Source: Planctomycetia bacterium
GTDB lineage: Bacteria > Planctomycetota > Planctomycetia > Pirellulales > Thermoguttaceae
DNA: 52,401 nt
Reading direction: 5' to 3'
Assembly (NCBI GenBank): GCA_030527015.1
Contig: JAUNBR010000021.1
Span: 1 to 52,401 of the forward strand
Shown: in pieces, positions 1 through 7,158 of the stretch
Layout: each line of letters starts with the position of its first letter
Position numbering within the stretch: position 1 is the stretch's first letter
Notes under the pieces: model-generated
The model's input: the letters and a program-made list of their open reading frames with translations, nothing else
Database searches by the model: none
What the model was told of the DNA's origin: nothing
Made by a program: the position numbers and the translations under genes

Positions 1-1
1 G

Positions 2-105
2 AATTTAGTTTTCGTCTGCGACGAGATGAAACTTTTCATATATCATCGTACGCAGCTCTGCGCAATAACGTTTTCGGCAGCGGCGGAGGTTTTTGCATTT
101 TTACG
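2..105 (+). repeat. Family B repeat, left-edge copy
   Basis: This 104-bp segment recurs in the same orientation at 52298-52401, with 86 of 104 bases identical and no gaps. It contains the small hairpin TCGTC-TGC-GACGA. The repeat may extend beyond the window on the other side. Eleven of the 18 differences fall on the same base of a triplet register (4 and 3 on the others), which hints at a protein-coding ancestor on one strand. No family could be assigned. Confidence 0.75.
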
Positions 106-127
106 TAAAATTGGAAAATTCCGGAAT

Positions 128-215
128 ATATATCCGATACACTATAAATTCCGCTTCACGGAAATTTTTGTTTCGCTGAAATTCCCTACTTGCGGTAAAA
201 TAAAAAACTTCACTT
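128..215 (+). repeat. Family A palindrome, degraded
   Basis: The left arm (TATATCCGATACACTATAAA) is intact. The inner hairpin survives only as TTTTTGTTTCGCTGAAA and the right arm is eroded. The copy directly follows the family B repeat. Confidence 0.6.
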
Positions 216-497
216 AAAAAACAGAGAAAACTCGACACATGCAAACTTTCTTTTCCATTCTTCCCCCAAAGATGCGAAAGAGACCGCACGCCTTTATTTA
301 TGTGTCACCATCACGACGTCCTCGGACGCGCGACGTCCGTTCATCATACCTCCGCCACGTCGCTGATTTCTCCACCTACTCACAAACAAAAAACCGCTTT
401 TAACCTGTCTGCCGACCACTTTTTGCGTTTTTTTATGCGCACGGCGTAAGTTTTCTAAAAATTTCTTGCGATAATTTGTAATTTTCCATTTTCCCAC
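216..497. other. Spacer with no supported gene
   Basis: A GACGTC-rich patch lies near 312-340. A 67-codon minus-strand frame (294-497) begins at GTG with no ribosome binding site and has no recognisable family, so it is not called as a gene. Nothing else stands out. Confidence 0.4.
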
Positions 498-526
498 TTG
501 ACAACGCTTTCAAACTTCGTGATAAT
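498..526 (+). promoter_or_regulatory. Sigma70-like promoter, distal
   Basis: TTGACA (498-503) and GATAAT (521-526) are separated by 17 bp, matching the sigma70 consensus closely. The promoter points toward the leader ORF and acetyltransferase about 250-310 bp downstream. Confidence 0.55.
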
Positions 527-544
527 TATTACATCATGCAAATT

Positions 545-573
545 TTGACAAAACTTTTGCGAAATTTTAAAAT
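545..573 (+). promoter_or_regulatory. Sigma70-like promoter, proximal
   Basis: TTGACA (545-550), a 17-bp spacer and TAAAAT (568-573). With the promoter at 498 it makes a tandem pair facing the acetyltransferase. Its transcript would have a long untranslated leader of about 190 nt before the 16-codon ORF. Confidence 0.55.
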
Positions 574-770
574 GGAATGAGTATAAATACTATCTTTCGT
601 TATCTTTCCAATTTCATCATACACAAATGGACGGTGCGCATGCAGGAAAATTCTTGGCAAAGCTTCAACAGGAAATCAGCAATATATGACAGACAGGTTC
701 CACTTTGTAGAGTACGGAAAATCAAAATAGAGCAAAATCTTTGTAAATAAATCGAGGTGAGACGAAAAAA

Positions 771-821
771 ATGAAACGCTGCATTGCATTTATCGATATA
801 GTCGCAAAACAAGTGAAATAA
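771..821 (+). CDS. Putative regulatory leader peptide (16 aa)
   Basis: A short frame encodes MKRCIAFIDIVAKQVK and ends 15 bp before the acetyltransferase start. A GAGGTGAG ribosome binding site lies at 754-761. Codons 8-11 (ATC GAT ATA GTC) form the 5' arm of a 10-bp stem whose 3' arm covers the G of the acetyltransferase ATG and its next codons. This is the layout of translational attenuators of inducible cat and erm genes, where a drug-stalled ribosome on the leader opens the stem. The geometry is seen directly; the function is inferred. A chance short ORF cannot be excluded. Confidence 0.5.
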   Translation: MKRCIAFIDIVAKQVK

Positions 822-848
822 ACAATCGGAGGAATTATGACTATATCG
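794..848 (+). promoter_or_regulatory. Start-codon hairpin (attenuator candidate)
   Basis: CGATATAGTC (794-803) is perfectly complementary to GACTATATCG (839-848), with a G-U pair possible at each end. The 35-nt loop contains the CGGAGG ribosome binding site (828-833) and the first two bases of the ATG at 837; its G and the following codons are in the stem. A ribosome paused inside the leader ORF would melt the 5' arm. Confidence 0.55.
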
Positions 849-1466
849 GAGAAAAAAATATATCCACGCACAGCAGATAAAGAAACCGTTTATCTGAAAA
901 GCGTTGTAACAGACCCTGCTATCACAGTCGGTGATTTTACCATGTATAATGACTATGTTCGTGACCCGCGGGATTTTGAGAAAAACAATGTGCTGTATCA
1001 CTATCCCATCAATGGAGACAAATTGATTATCGGCAAATTTTGCTCGATAGCTTGCGGTGCGAAATTTTTGTTTAACAGTGCTAATCATACCTTGCGGTCA
1101 CTATCCACGTACCCCTTTCCGATCTTCTTTGAGGAATGGGGACTTGATGTCAAGGAAATCACCTCCGCATGGGACAATAAAGGAAACATTATTATCGGCA
1201 ATGATGTTTGGATTGGTTATGAAGCAGTCATCCTGGCGGGCGTTACCATCGGTGACGGAGCGATAATCGGCGCTCGGGCTGTAGTAACAAAGGACGTTCC
1301 GCCTTACACGATTGTTGGCGGCGTTCCGGCGAAACCGATTCGCAAACGATTTACAGACGATACGATTAAAAAATTGTTGAAGTTGAAATGGTGGGATTGG
1401 TCAACAGAAAGAATTGCCCGAAATATCCCGGCAATACAGGTGGGAGCTTTAGAAAAATTGGAGTAA
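837..1466 (+). CDS. Vat/CatB-type xenobiotic O-acetyltransferase
   Basis: This 209-residue protein is a left-handed beta-helix (hexapeptide repeat) acetyltransferase of the xenobiotic family, which acetylates drugs such as streptogramin A or chloramphenicol with acetyl-CoA. It shows the family pattern [19 protein letters not shown], then NSANH with the likely catalytic His84, then repeats [20 protein letters not shown] and [23 protein letters not shown], and the tail KWWDW. Length matches the family. The start is fixed by CGGAGG four bases upstream. Two sigma70-like promoters, a leader ORF and a stem over the start codon suggest inducible translation. Such genes are often laterally acquired, and its neighbours are gene remnants. 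The exact substrate cannot be read from sequence; some chromosomal members acetylate other hydroxyl compounds. Confidence 0.88.
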   Translation: MTISEKKIYPRTADKETVYLKSVVTDPAITVGDFTMYNDYVRDPRDFEKNNVLYHYPINGDKLIIGKFCSIACGAKFLFNSANHTLRSLSTYPFPIFFEEWGLDVKEITSAWDNKGNIIIGNDVWIGYEAVILAGVTIGDGAIIGARAVVTKDVPPYTIVGGVPAKPIRKRFTDDTIKKLLKLKWWDWSTERIARNIPAIQVGALEKLE

Positions 1467-1509
1467 ACAGGACTGAGACTGTGATCATCGCTTTATTCCA
1501 AACTCACGT

Positions 1510-1989
1510 ATGTGTCAATGTAACGCGATCCAATATGAGCGCAACACATCTCTGCAAATCCCGATGAACCCATGTCCGTGTGGATACCGGGGGGATCCTC
1601 GGCGCCAGTGTTCTTGTTCCGTGCCGATGGTCGAACGTTATATGTCAAAAATTAGTGGTCCATTATTGGACCGAATCGATATTCATATCGAAGTTCCTGC
1701 CGTGCCTTTCGAAGAACTTTCAGGGATGCATACGGGCACCTCCAGTGATGAAATACGCCGGCAGGTGGTCGCGGCAAGAAAAATTCGTCAGCACTGCCAG
1801 CTGGACGCTCAAGGAATTAAACTTTTACGTGCTGCGATGAATGATTTTGGCCTTTCCGCACGCGCTCACGATAAAGTTTTACGTATCGCCCGGACGATCG
1901 CCGATCTGGAAAATTCACCTAAAATTTTAGTGCCACACCTGACGGAAGCTATAAATTATAGAATTCTTGATCGTTCGTTATGGATATAA
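1510..1989 (+). pseudogene. comM: ComM/YifB (Mg-chelatase-like AAA+), C-terminal fragment
   Basis: The reading frame carries only the C-terminal third of the roughly 500-residue ComM helicase-like AAA+ protein, which acts in branch migration during natural transformation. Seen are MNPCPCGYRGD with the Cys cluster CSC, RYMSKISGPLLDRIDIHIEVP, and the end LSARAHDKVLRIARTIADL ... YRILDRSLW. The Lon-like N-terminal domain and the Walker A and B segments are absent, and homology begins only at about residue 19 of the frame. The usual stretch between the IRxxC-LD segment and the preceding basic region also looks shortened. There is no clear ribosome binding site before the ATG at 1510. It is most likely a remnant left by a deletion that brought the acetyltransferase alongside. 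Confidence 0.8.
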
Positions 1990-2059
1990 CCCGTATGCAA
2001 ATTTTGGCTCATTTTTTATTCGTTACGCCACCCCTTAAATAAGATTCCTTCACAGTATA

Positions 2060-2165
2060 TATACCTGCTTCCACTTTAAATTTCCGTTTTGTGCGGTTCT
2101 GAAAGCAGGTATTTTCCGTGAAGCAAAAATGCCGGAAAGGCGGATTTTATCGTGTATTGGGTATA
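2060..2165 (-). repeat. Family A palindrome, near full length
   Basis: Both arms and the inner hairpin (GGTATTTTCCGTGAAGCAAA) are recognisable. It ends 48 bp upstream of the TTGACA element of the G-tract promoter. Confidence 0.85.
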
Positions 2166-2213
2166 AAGAATGAAAAATTTTTATTTTTTTAAAAAAATTC
2201 TCACATGGGGTAC

Positions 2214-2244
2214 TTGACAAATACGGGGGGGGGGGGGGTATGCT
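2214..2244 (+). promoter_or_regulatory. Promoter with a G14 tract in the -35/-10 spacer (phase-variation candidate)
   Basis: TTGACA (2214-2219) is followed by AATAC, a run of 14 G (2225-2238) and TATGCT (2239-2244), giving a 19-bp spacer. A second -10-like TATACT lies at 2245-2250. The optimal spacer is about 17 bp, so loss of two G would be expected to strengthen the promoter. This is the arrangement of slipped-strand contingency promoters. The tract could also be length-miscalled by sequencing. Confidence 0.6.
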
Positions 2245-2325
2245 TATACTATATTCTTTATTTTCTTTTCTGACATACAAAGTCTGGAAACCCGCTTGTA
2301 ATTTTGCCATCGGAGGTGCCCTCAA

Positions 2326-2655
2326 ATGCTGTTATTTGCCGAAGTCAATCATCCTTTTCCCTACGTTCTTGTATTCTGTGGTCTGCTGCTTATAGTGTTT
2401 TTCATGGGTGCGGGCGTTTATATTCATGGTCTGAAAAATATGGTGATCACTGGCTTACTCATGATACCGATAGTGATATTCACTACGATGACTACCGCAG
2501 CCTTTTACGCCTTTTACTCTTTATTTGCTTTTGCTCTTGGTGTCGCGCTGGAAACCAACGTTCCTCCCATGTCGCTCGAAGCATGTTTCATTACTTGGTT
2601 TATCGTCCTGATCATCACATGTGTTAGCAATTGGCGGATTTTTCCCCACAAATGA
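2326..2655 (+). CDS. Small four-helix membrane protein, unknown function
   Basis: This 109-residue protein is almost entirely hydrophobic, with likely membrane helices at about 12-32, 37-57, 57-78 and 85-103, and a short charged C-terminus (NWRIFPHK). I do not recognise the family. The start is supported by CGGAGG nine bases upstream of the ATG. The gene is preceded by a sigma70-like promoter whose spacer is a run of 14 G, so its expression may switch on and off by slippage. Its 3' end overlaps a decayed prophage reading frame on the opposite strand, so it lies in an accessory stretch. A second frame from 2304 overlaps it but has no ribosome binding site. Confidence 0.6.
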   Translation: MLLFAEVNHPFPYVLVFCGLLLIVFFMGAGVYIHGLKNMVITGLLMIPIVIFTTMTTAAFYAFYSLFAFALGVALETNVPPMSLEACFITWFIVLIITCVSNWRIFPHK

Positions 2656-2719
2656 AGAATCTTCTCTTTGGAATTTCCACCATCAGTTCGCCGCCGGAGT
2701 TACTCAACGCCCGTTCCAT
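2624..2719 (-). pseudogene. Start of a second prophage gene (31-codon stub)
   Basis: Minus-strand frame beginning MERALSNSGGELMVEIPKRR. It overlaps the last codons of the upstream phage-like frame by 16 bp, as co-translated phage tail genes often do, and stops after 31 codons. It is too short to identify and is reported because of its coupling to the neighbouring remnant. Confidence 0.25.
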
Positions 2720-3015
2720 AATTTTTGCGCGACGAGCTGTTTTTCATGAGGGTCGGTGATGATTTCCTCCGTGCGTTGAGCGCTTTCCTCCGTGGGAAAT
2801 TTCGGAACGAAAGCGTCAAGAGGCACGATCTGCCCGCTGCCGGCACTATGGCAATTAAGGAGCGTCGCCAGCACGGCGGATGTCCGCTGCCAGTCGTACT
2901 GCAGCCGATACTGTGTCATGGAAACTAACTCCCGAAGCGTAAAGTCGTCCGGGAGAAGGCCCAAAATTGCAGTACACTGGTAAATTAAATCCCAAATCGT
3001 TTTGCCTGGATTTTC
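2704..3015 (-). pseudogene. Prophage structural-gene remnant
   Basis: The frame reads GKTIWDLIYQCTAILGLLPD, then DFTLRELVSMTQYRLQYDWQ, then RTSAVLATLLN, about 100 residues open between stops. A 'GL.P..FTLREL..M...R...W.RTS.L.A.L.N' pattern is what I recall for small planctomycete prophage proteins encoded among tail genes, possibly chaperone-like; this is memory-based and unverified. No ATG start exists in frame; TTG at 2964 would exclude the conserved-looking IWDLIYQC segment. The 5' end stops at a TGA 25 bp from a family A palindrome. I read it as a decayed remnant, not an active gene. Confidence 0.4.
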
Positions 3016-3042
3016 TCAATGGGAGTCTCAGATGGTTTATTT

Positions 3043-3147
3043 TATGTCCGATGTACTATGAATTTCCACTTCCCCGACATTTTTCTTGGCGGAAAATGCC
3101 TGTGCTTTCAGAGCCGCAAGGACGGAAATTTGAAGTGGAAACAGTAT
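3043..3147 (+). repeat. Family A palindrome, full length
   Basis: TATGTCCGATGTACTATGAA at the left, inner hairpin ACATTTTTCTTGGCGGAAAATGCC, right arm GGAAATTTGAAGTGGAAACA. It adjoins the 5' limit of the prophage remnant. Confidence 0.85.
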
Positions 3148-3583
3148 CATATGGAATGGTCTGATTTTTGTCTGGGGCTATGTTTGTGTTTTTCATGTTT
3201 TTTTCCTCTTATTGGTAGTTGTTGCGTCTGGTGGCAACATAATTCCAAATAATTCTCTTCTAAATAATTCCCTTACTTCCAGATTCCCGCTTTAGAATTT
3301 TTGCTCAAGAAACATTATTTTGTGGTTTCCCATTCTCAAAACAAAGAAAATGGGTAAGAAAAAGGGATAATTCCATTTCTCAGGCATTCTTTTTTCTGAA
3401 AATTTTAATTAAAATGAAAAAAATGGTAAACTGACAAATAATCACACTTTACAGAATTCATCCTGGGAGTTATAATAATATTATATAGAATGGTCGAAGA
3501 AGCGAAAAGGAATTTGCGTACACCTGTATGTCGCTGCCATTTTTATGATGGATGCGCGCAAAAGGTGAGTTTTTCAGGCATTT
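3148..3583. other. Spacer with no supported gene
   Basis: AT-rich sequence with short hydrophobic frames only, none with a ribosome binding site. Nothing recognised. Confidence 0.4.
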
Positions 3584-3644
3584 TATACCCGATGTACGAT
3601 AAAATTCTGCTCCCGCGGCATTTTCTTGCTGAAAATTCCGATTT
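3584..3644 (+). repeat. Family A outer copy, left part (split by insertion)
   Basis: TATACCCGATGTACGATAAA followed by the hairpin GGCATTTTCTTGCTGAAAAT. It is interrupted by the complete copy at 3645-3749 and resumes at 3750. Confidence 0.75.
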
Positions 3645-3749
3645 TATATCCGATACATTATAAAATTCAGCTTCACAGGCTTTTTGCTTCGCTGAAAAAG
3701 CCTGCTTTTAGAGCCGCACAAAACGAAATTTTAAATTGGAACCAGTATA
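3645..3749 (+). repeat. Family A palindrome inserted in another copy
   Basis: A complete 105-bp copy from TATATCCGATACATTATAAA to AATTGGAACCAGTATA, with inner hairpin GGCTTTTTGCTTCGCTGAAAAAGCC. Its stem bases differ on both sides from the usual GGCATTTT/AAAATGCC yet still pair, a compensatory change. Confidence 0.9.
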
Positions 3750-3780
3750 GAGCCGTACAAAACGGAAATATAAAGAAGAA
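3750..3780 (+). repeat. Family A outer copy, right part
   Basis: GAGCCGTACAAAACGGAAAT continues exactly where the outer copy at 3584-3644 was interrupted. Confidence 0.7.
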
Positions 3781-3787
3781 GCAGGTG

Positions 3788-3890
3788 GTGCACGATAAAT
3801 TTCCGCTCCCCCTGTCCCTGAAGGAAGGTCGGCGTTTTGATTTTTAGCTAAAAATTCCGGCTTTTTGTGACCGTACAAAAAAATTAAGGA
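3788..3890 (+). repeat. Family A palindrome, degraded
   Basis: A left-arm trace (GTGCACGATAAATTTCCGCT) and right-half trace (GTGACCGTACAAAA) surround a divergent centre containing CCCTGTCCCTGAAGG. It lies 30 bp before the acyl-CoA synthetase start. Confidence 0.5.
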
Positions 3891-3920
3891 AGAGTTGAAT
3901 AGAATACGAATGGAATCGTT

Positions 3921-5819
3921 ATGAGTTTAAATCTTGCGCTGGATTTTCAAGTTGCCGCGGAAAAATTTCGCGAATTGCCTGCGATTATTTGTAATGAAGT
4001 GGAAATTTCATATGCGGAACTGGCGAATGAAATACGTCACTGGGTGGTGATGTTATCCCATCTTGGTCTTAAACGAGGGGATTATGCCGCACTTTTGATG
4101 CCGAATGTTCCGGAGTTTACGATTTCCTATTTTGCGCTGATGCATCTCGGAGTGGTAATCGTCCCATGTAATACGCTGCTGACGGACAGAGAATTGGCGT
4201 ATCAGATTCATCATTCAGATGCGAAGTATATAATTGCGCATATGGACTGTGTGGTAAATGCATTAATGGCGTGCCGAGGGACGGACACCTGTATGGGAGT
4301 AATTATACCTGGCACGAAAGAAGATGGAATATCACAGATCCCAGTGGAGTATCGTCGAGATCCCATGTTTTGGGTGCAGGATGAGATGAGCCGTATTTCA
4401 CGGGGGCAAAAGTTACGACAGGCTTCCGTGTTACGACAGGAGGAAGAATCGGAAGAACGGGAACCGATTTTTTCAGGAAAAAAAGAGGAGCATGAGCCGG
4501 AGGACTGGCAAGATTTTGAGAAAATAGATCTGGAAAATTCACCATGGCCGGTGGGAGCACTGGACGAGATGACGGCGACGTATGTTTCACGGTATACGCG
4601 AATGAATTCGGTGGAGTCGGAGGAAATTTTTCGGGAAAAGGATATATTTCGCCCGTCTCAGGAGTATGTGTCTGAAGAGAATTCACTTTACTGTGAAACC
4701 TGCCCCGTGTCCCAGGAAAAGGGAGTGTTACTGTGTCCGTCACCTGCGGCGACGGATCCGGGAGATACGGCGGTTATATTATATACCTCCGGTACCACCG
4801 GGTTTCCGAAAGGAGCCATGCTCAGTCAGTTTAATTTGTACTCGAACTCGAAGTTTGTACGAGAACACGTGACACATTATAAACCTGGCTCCCGGGCGCT
4901 GGCGATTCTTCCGCTGTCACACTCATTCGGTCAGACGGTCGTTCAGAATGCCGCACTGCTGGCAGGGGCGACGCTTGTGCTGGCACCCCGTTTTGATCCG
5001 AAACGTATTTTACAGGTGATCGAGACACATGCGGTGAATGTTTTGCCGGCAGTTCCCACGATGTTAATTCATCTGGCGAGAATGCAGCAAAAAATACGGG
5101 CAGATGTTTCCAGTTTACAATTATTGATTTCGGGAGGGCAGTCGATTTCCACGGAAGTATTTCACGAAGTTCAGCGTGTGTTTTCTCAGGCTGTGCTGAT
5201 CGAGGGATATGGATTATCGGAAACCAGTCCGCTGGCGACAGTTTCTTTGCCGTCACTACCGATAAAACCTGGGTCGGTGGGACAAGAGATCATGGGATGC
5301 CAAGTACGGATCATGAGAGAAGATCATACTTTTGCCCAAGATGGAGAAATCGGAGAATTAGTGATGCGCGGGCATAATGTGATGCGTGGGTATCATAAGG
5401 ATTTACTGGCCACACAGCAGGTGTTCACGAATGCATGGTTACACACGGGAGATATAGGATACCGGGACGAGGACGGGTATTTTTATATCGTGGATCGGAA
5501 AAAAGATATTATCATCCGTGCGGGAATGAATATTTACCCACGAGAAATCGAGGAAGTTTTGTATGGTCATCCGGATGTATATGAGGCGGCGGTGATAGGC
5601 ATTCCACATCCACTGCATGGGGAAGATGTGATCGCGTATATATCGCTGAATCCAGGCTGTGAAGAGGAAGAACAAGAATTTTTGAAATACTGTCGTCTTC
5701 GTTTGGCGGCATATAAATGTCCGAGAAAAATTAATATTATACCTCAGCTTCCGAAAGGTTCGACAGGAAAGATTATAAAGCGAGATTTAGTGAAACAGGC
5801 GAAAGGTGAATCATTTTAG
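3921..5819 (+). CDS. AMP-forming acyl-CoA synthetase with acidic insertion
   Basis: The protein (632 aa) activates a carboxylic acid, probably a fatty acid, to the acyl-adenylate and then the CoA thioester. ANL-superfamily motifs are complete: P-loop LYTSGTTGFPKG at about 288-299, GYGLSETSP, HTGDIGYRDEDGYFYIVDRK, the hinge DRKKDIIIRAGMNIYPREIE, and the C-terminal catalytic lysine region LPKGSTGKIIKRDL. The order and final motifs fit long-chain or FadD-like enzymes. The P-loop lies about 120 residues later than in typical 510-residue relatives, because residues about 140-275 are an extra, Glu-rich, low-complexity segment (EEESEEREPIFSGKKEEHEP). No stop or frameshift interrupts it. The ATG is preceded by a weak purine stretch. 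The gene stands alone; acyl chain length is not evident. Confidence 0.9.
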   Translation: MSLNLALDFQVAAEKFRELPAIICNEVEISYAELANEIRHWVVMLSHLGLKRGDYAALLMPNVPEFTISYFALMHLGVVIVPCNTLLTDRELAYQIHHSDAKYIIAHMDCVVNALMACRGTDTCMGVIIPGTKEDGISQIPVEYRRDPMFWVQDEMSRISRGQKLRQASVLRQEEESEEREPIFSGKKEEHEPEDWQDFEKIDLENSPWPVGALDEMTATYVSRYTRMNSVESEEIFREKDIFRPSQEYVSEENSLYCETCPVSQEKGVLLCPSPAATDPGDTAVILYTSGTTGFPKGAMLSQFNLYSNSKFVREHVTHYKPGSRALAILPLSHSFGQTVVQNAALLAGATLVLAPRFDPKRILQVIETHAVNVLPAVPTMLIHLARMQQKIRADVSSLQLLISGGQSISTEVFHEVQRVFSQAVLIEGYGLSETSPLATVSLPSLPIKPGSVGQEIMGCQVRIMREDHTFAQDGEIGELVMRGHNVMRGYHKDLLATQQVFTNAWLHTGDIGYRDEDGYFYIVDRKKDIIIRAGMNIYPREIEEVLYGHPDVYEAAVIGIPHPLHGEDVIAYISLNPGCEEEEQEFLKYCRLRLAAYKCPRKINIIPQLPKGSTGKIIKRDLVKQAKGESF

Positions 5820-5838
5820 AGCCGATTCTGATAATGTT

Positions 5839-5944
5839 TATATCCGATACACTTTACATTTCTGCTTTTCCGGCATTTTGCTTCACAGAAAATGCTTGCT
5901 TTCAGGAGTCACATAAAACGGAAATTTAAGTGGAACCAGGTATA
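5839..5944 (+). repeat. Family A palindrome, full length
   Basis: Begins 19 bp after the acyl-CoA synthetase stop codon: TATATCCGATACACTTTACA ... GTGGAACCAGGTATA, inner hairpin GGCATTTTGCTTCACAGAAAATGC. Confidence 0.85.
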
Positions 5945-5991
5945 TTGTAGCCGGGAAATGATTTTTCCGGATGATTTTCCCACCTTTTTAG

Positions 5992-7044
5992 ATGATAAGT
6001 GAAGTGATGATAAATATTCCCACCCAAGCGCTGAAGCCAGAAGTGTCTCGAATACCAAGATGGCTCATTCCTCTATTAAAAACGATCATCGGAATTTTGC
6101 TTTTAGCGGCAATTTGCTATACTTGTTATGTAGCCTTTCACCAGATAAACGAAAACACTGGGAAGTTTAAGTTACATAATATAAAATGGATATGGTTCGC
6201 CCTCAGCGGAGTAATTTACGCTGCCGCGGTGGTTTTTCCTGCCAGTTACTGGTATGTGGTATTACGTTATTTAGGGCAGAGTCCGACATATTTCCAGACG
6301 GTGAGAGCACATATCATTGGACATATCGGGAAATATGTGCCTGGAAAATTCATGGTAGTTCTGATGCGTACGAGTATGTTACACGGAAAGGGCACGGAAA
6401 CTTCACCGACGATTATCAGTATTTTTCTGGAGGGTTTCGTTCAGATGGCCACCGGTGCGCTGCTGGTGTTATGCGTTTTTTTGTGGTGGGCAGTAACCTC
6501 TCTGGAAACGAAATGGTTACCGTATGTTATTCCGCTGATGGTGATTTCCGGGCTTCCTTTTTTCCCGCCGATTTTTAAGAAAATCGTAAAAATGGTGGTG
6601 GCGAAAAAATACAGTGATCATTTACAGTGCCTGGATCACTTTCGGTGGACGACGATTCTTTTTGGTTTACCATTAATGGCCGGGTACTGGATGCTTTTAG
6701 CGCTGAGTTATTGGGCGCTTCTTCAAGGACTGTCGCTGGAAATGCCGCTGAGTGAATTTCCCCGTTATCTGGCGACGATCGCCTCTGCCATGGTCGCGGG
6801 TTTCGTTCTAGTGTTTATGCCTGGAGGACTGGGTGTGCGAGAAGCGTTTACGGTTCCTCTGATGGCACCTTTTTTGGAAGGAATCGTGCCGGGCGCGGGA
6901 GTGGCGGTGGCTGTAATCGCGGCAATTATCCTGCGACTGGTCTGGCTGACAACGGAACTTATGTTTTCTGCCATTCTTTTTTTTGTGAAATTTAATCGTG
7001 CCGAACTTTCATTAAATCACTGTTTTCCTTGGTCACAAAAGTAA
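5992..7044 (+). CDS. YbhN/LPG-synthase-type flippase-domain membrane protein
   Basis: This 350-residue integral membrane protein of the UPF0104 family (lysylphosphatidylglycerol synthase transmembrane region, AglD/YbhN-like) has about eight hydrophobic segments. It shows the characteristic PGGLGVREAF motif near residue 279 and the earlier AHIIGHIGKYVPGKF motif, in which the IGKYVPGK stretch is typical. Members move or modify lipid-linked substrates in the inner membrane. It lacks the C-terminal synthase domain of MprF. It lies 115 bp upstream of a polyprenyl-phosphate-type glycosyltransferase on the same strand, so a shared role in lipid-linked sugar handling is plausible but inferred. A second in-frame ATG at 6007 is an alternative start; no strong ribosome binding site decides between them. 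Confidence 0.82.
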   Translation: MISEVMINIPTQALKPEVSRIPRWLIPLLKTIIGILLLAAICYTCYVAFHQINENTGKFKLHNIKWIWFALSGVIYAAAVVFPASYWYVVLRYLGQSPTYFQTVRAHIIGHIGKYVPGKFMVVLMRTSMLHGKGTETSPTIISIFLEGFVQMATGALLVLCVFLWWAVTSLETKWLPYVIPLMVISGLPFFPPIFKKIVKMVVAKKYSDHLQCLDHFRWTTILFGLPLMAGYWMLLALSYWALLQGLSLEMPLSEFPRYLATIASAMVAGFVLVFMPGGLGVREAFTVPLMAPFLEGIVPGAGVAVAVIAAIILRLVWLTTELMFSAILFFVKFNRAELSLNHCFPWSQK

Positions 7045-7158
7045 ACATGTTTTGAAAACGGCATGTCAGAAAAACTGAATTTATGCCGTGTCGGTTATAA
7101 AATGTCGAAACGTGGTCATTTACGGTAAATCAGGTAATATAATAGGAGAATAATTATT

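Noticed and set aside
1..105. Family B as a decayed REP-type (HUH) transposase
   Set aside because: One frame reads FHLSAYAVLNGNVFG, loosely like the 'AYVVMPNHVHLL' motif of such enzymes, but both catalytic histidines are missing and the substitution pattern favours a different reading frame.
294..497. 67-codon basic minus-strand frame
   Set aside because: GTG start without a ribosome binding site, no recognisable family, and it overlaps the promoter at 498 only by position; not enough support.
600..1088. 162-codon minus-strand frame opposite the acetyltransferase
   Set aside because: It is the shadow of a well-supported gene, is Cys/Phe-rich in an unlikely way, and has no ribosome binding site.
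2304..2627. 107-codon frame overlapping the small membrane protein
   Set aside because: Its start lies before the good ribosome binding site that serves the ATG at 2326 in the other frame, and its composition is not protein-like.
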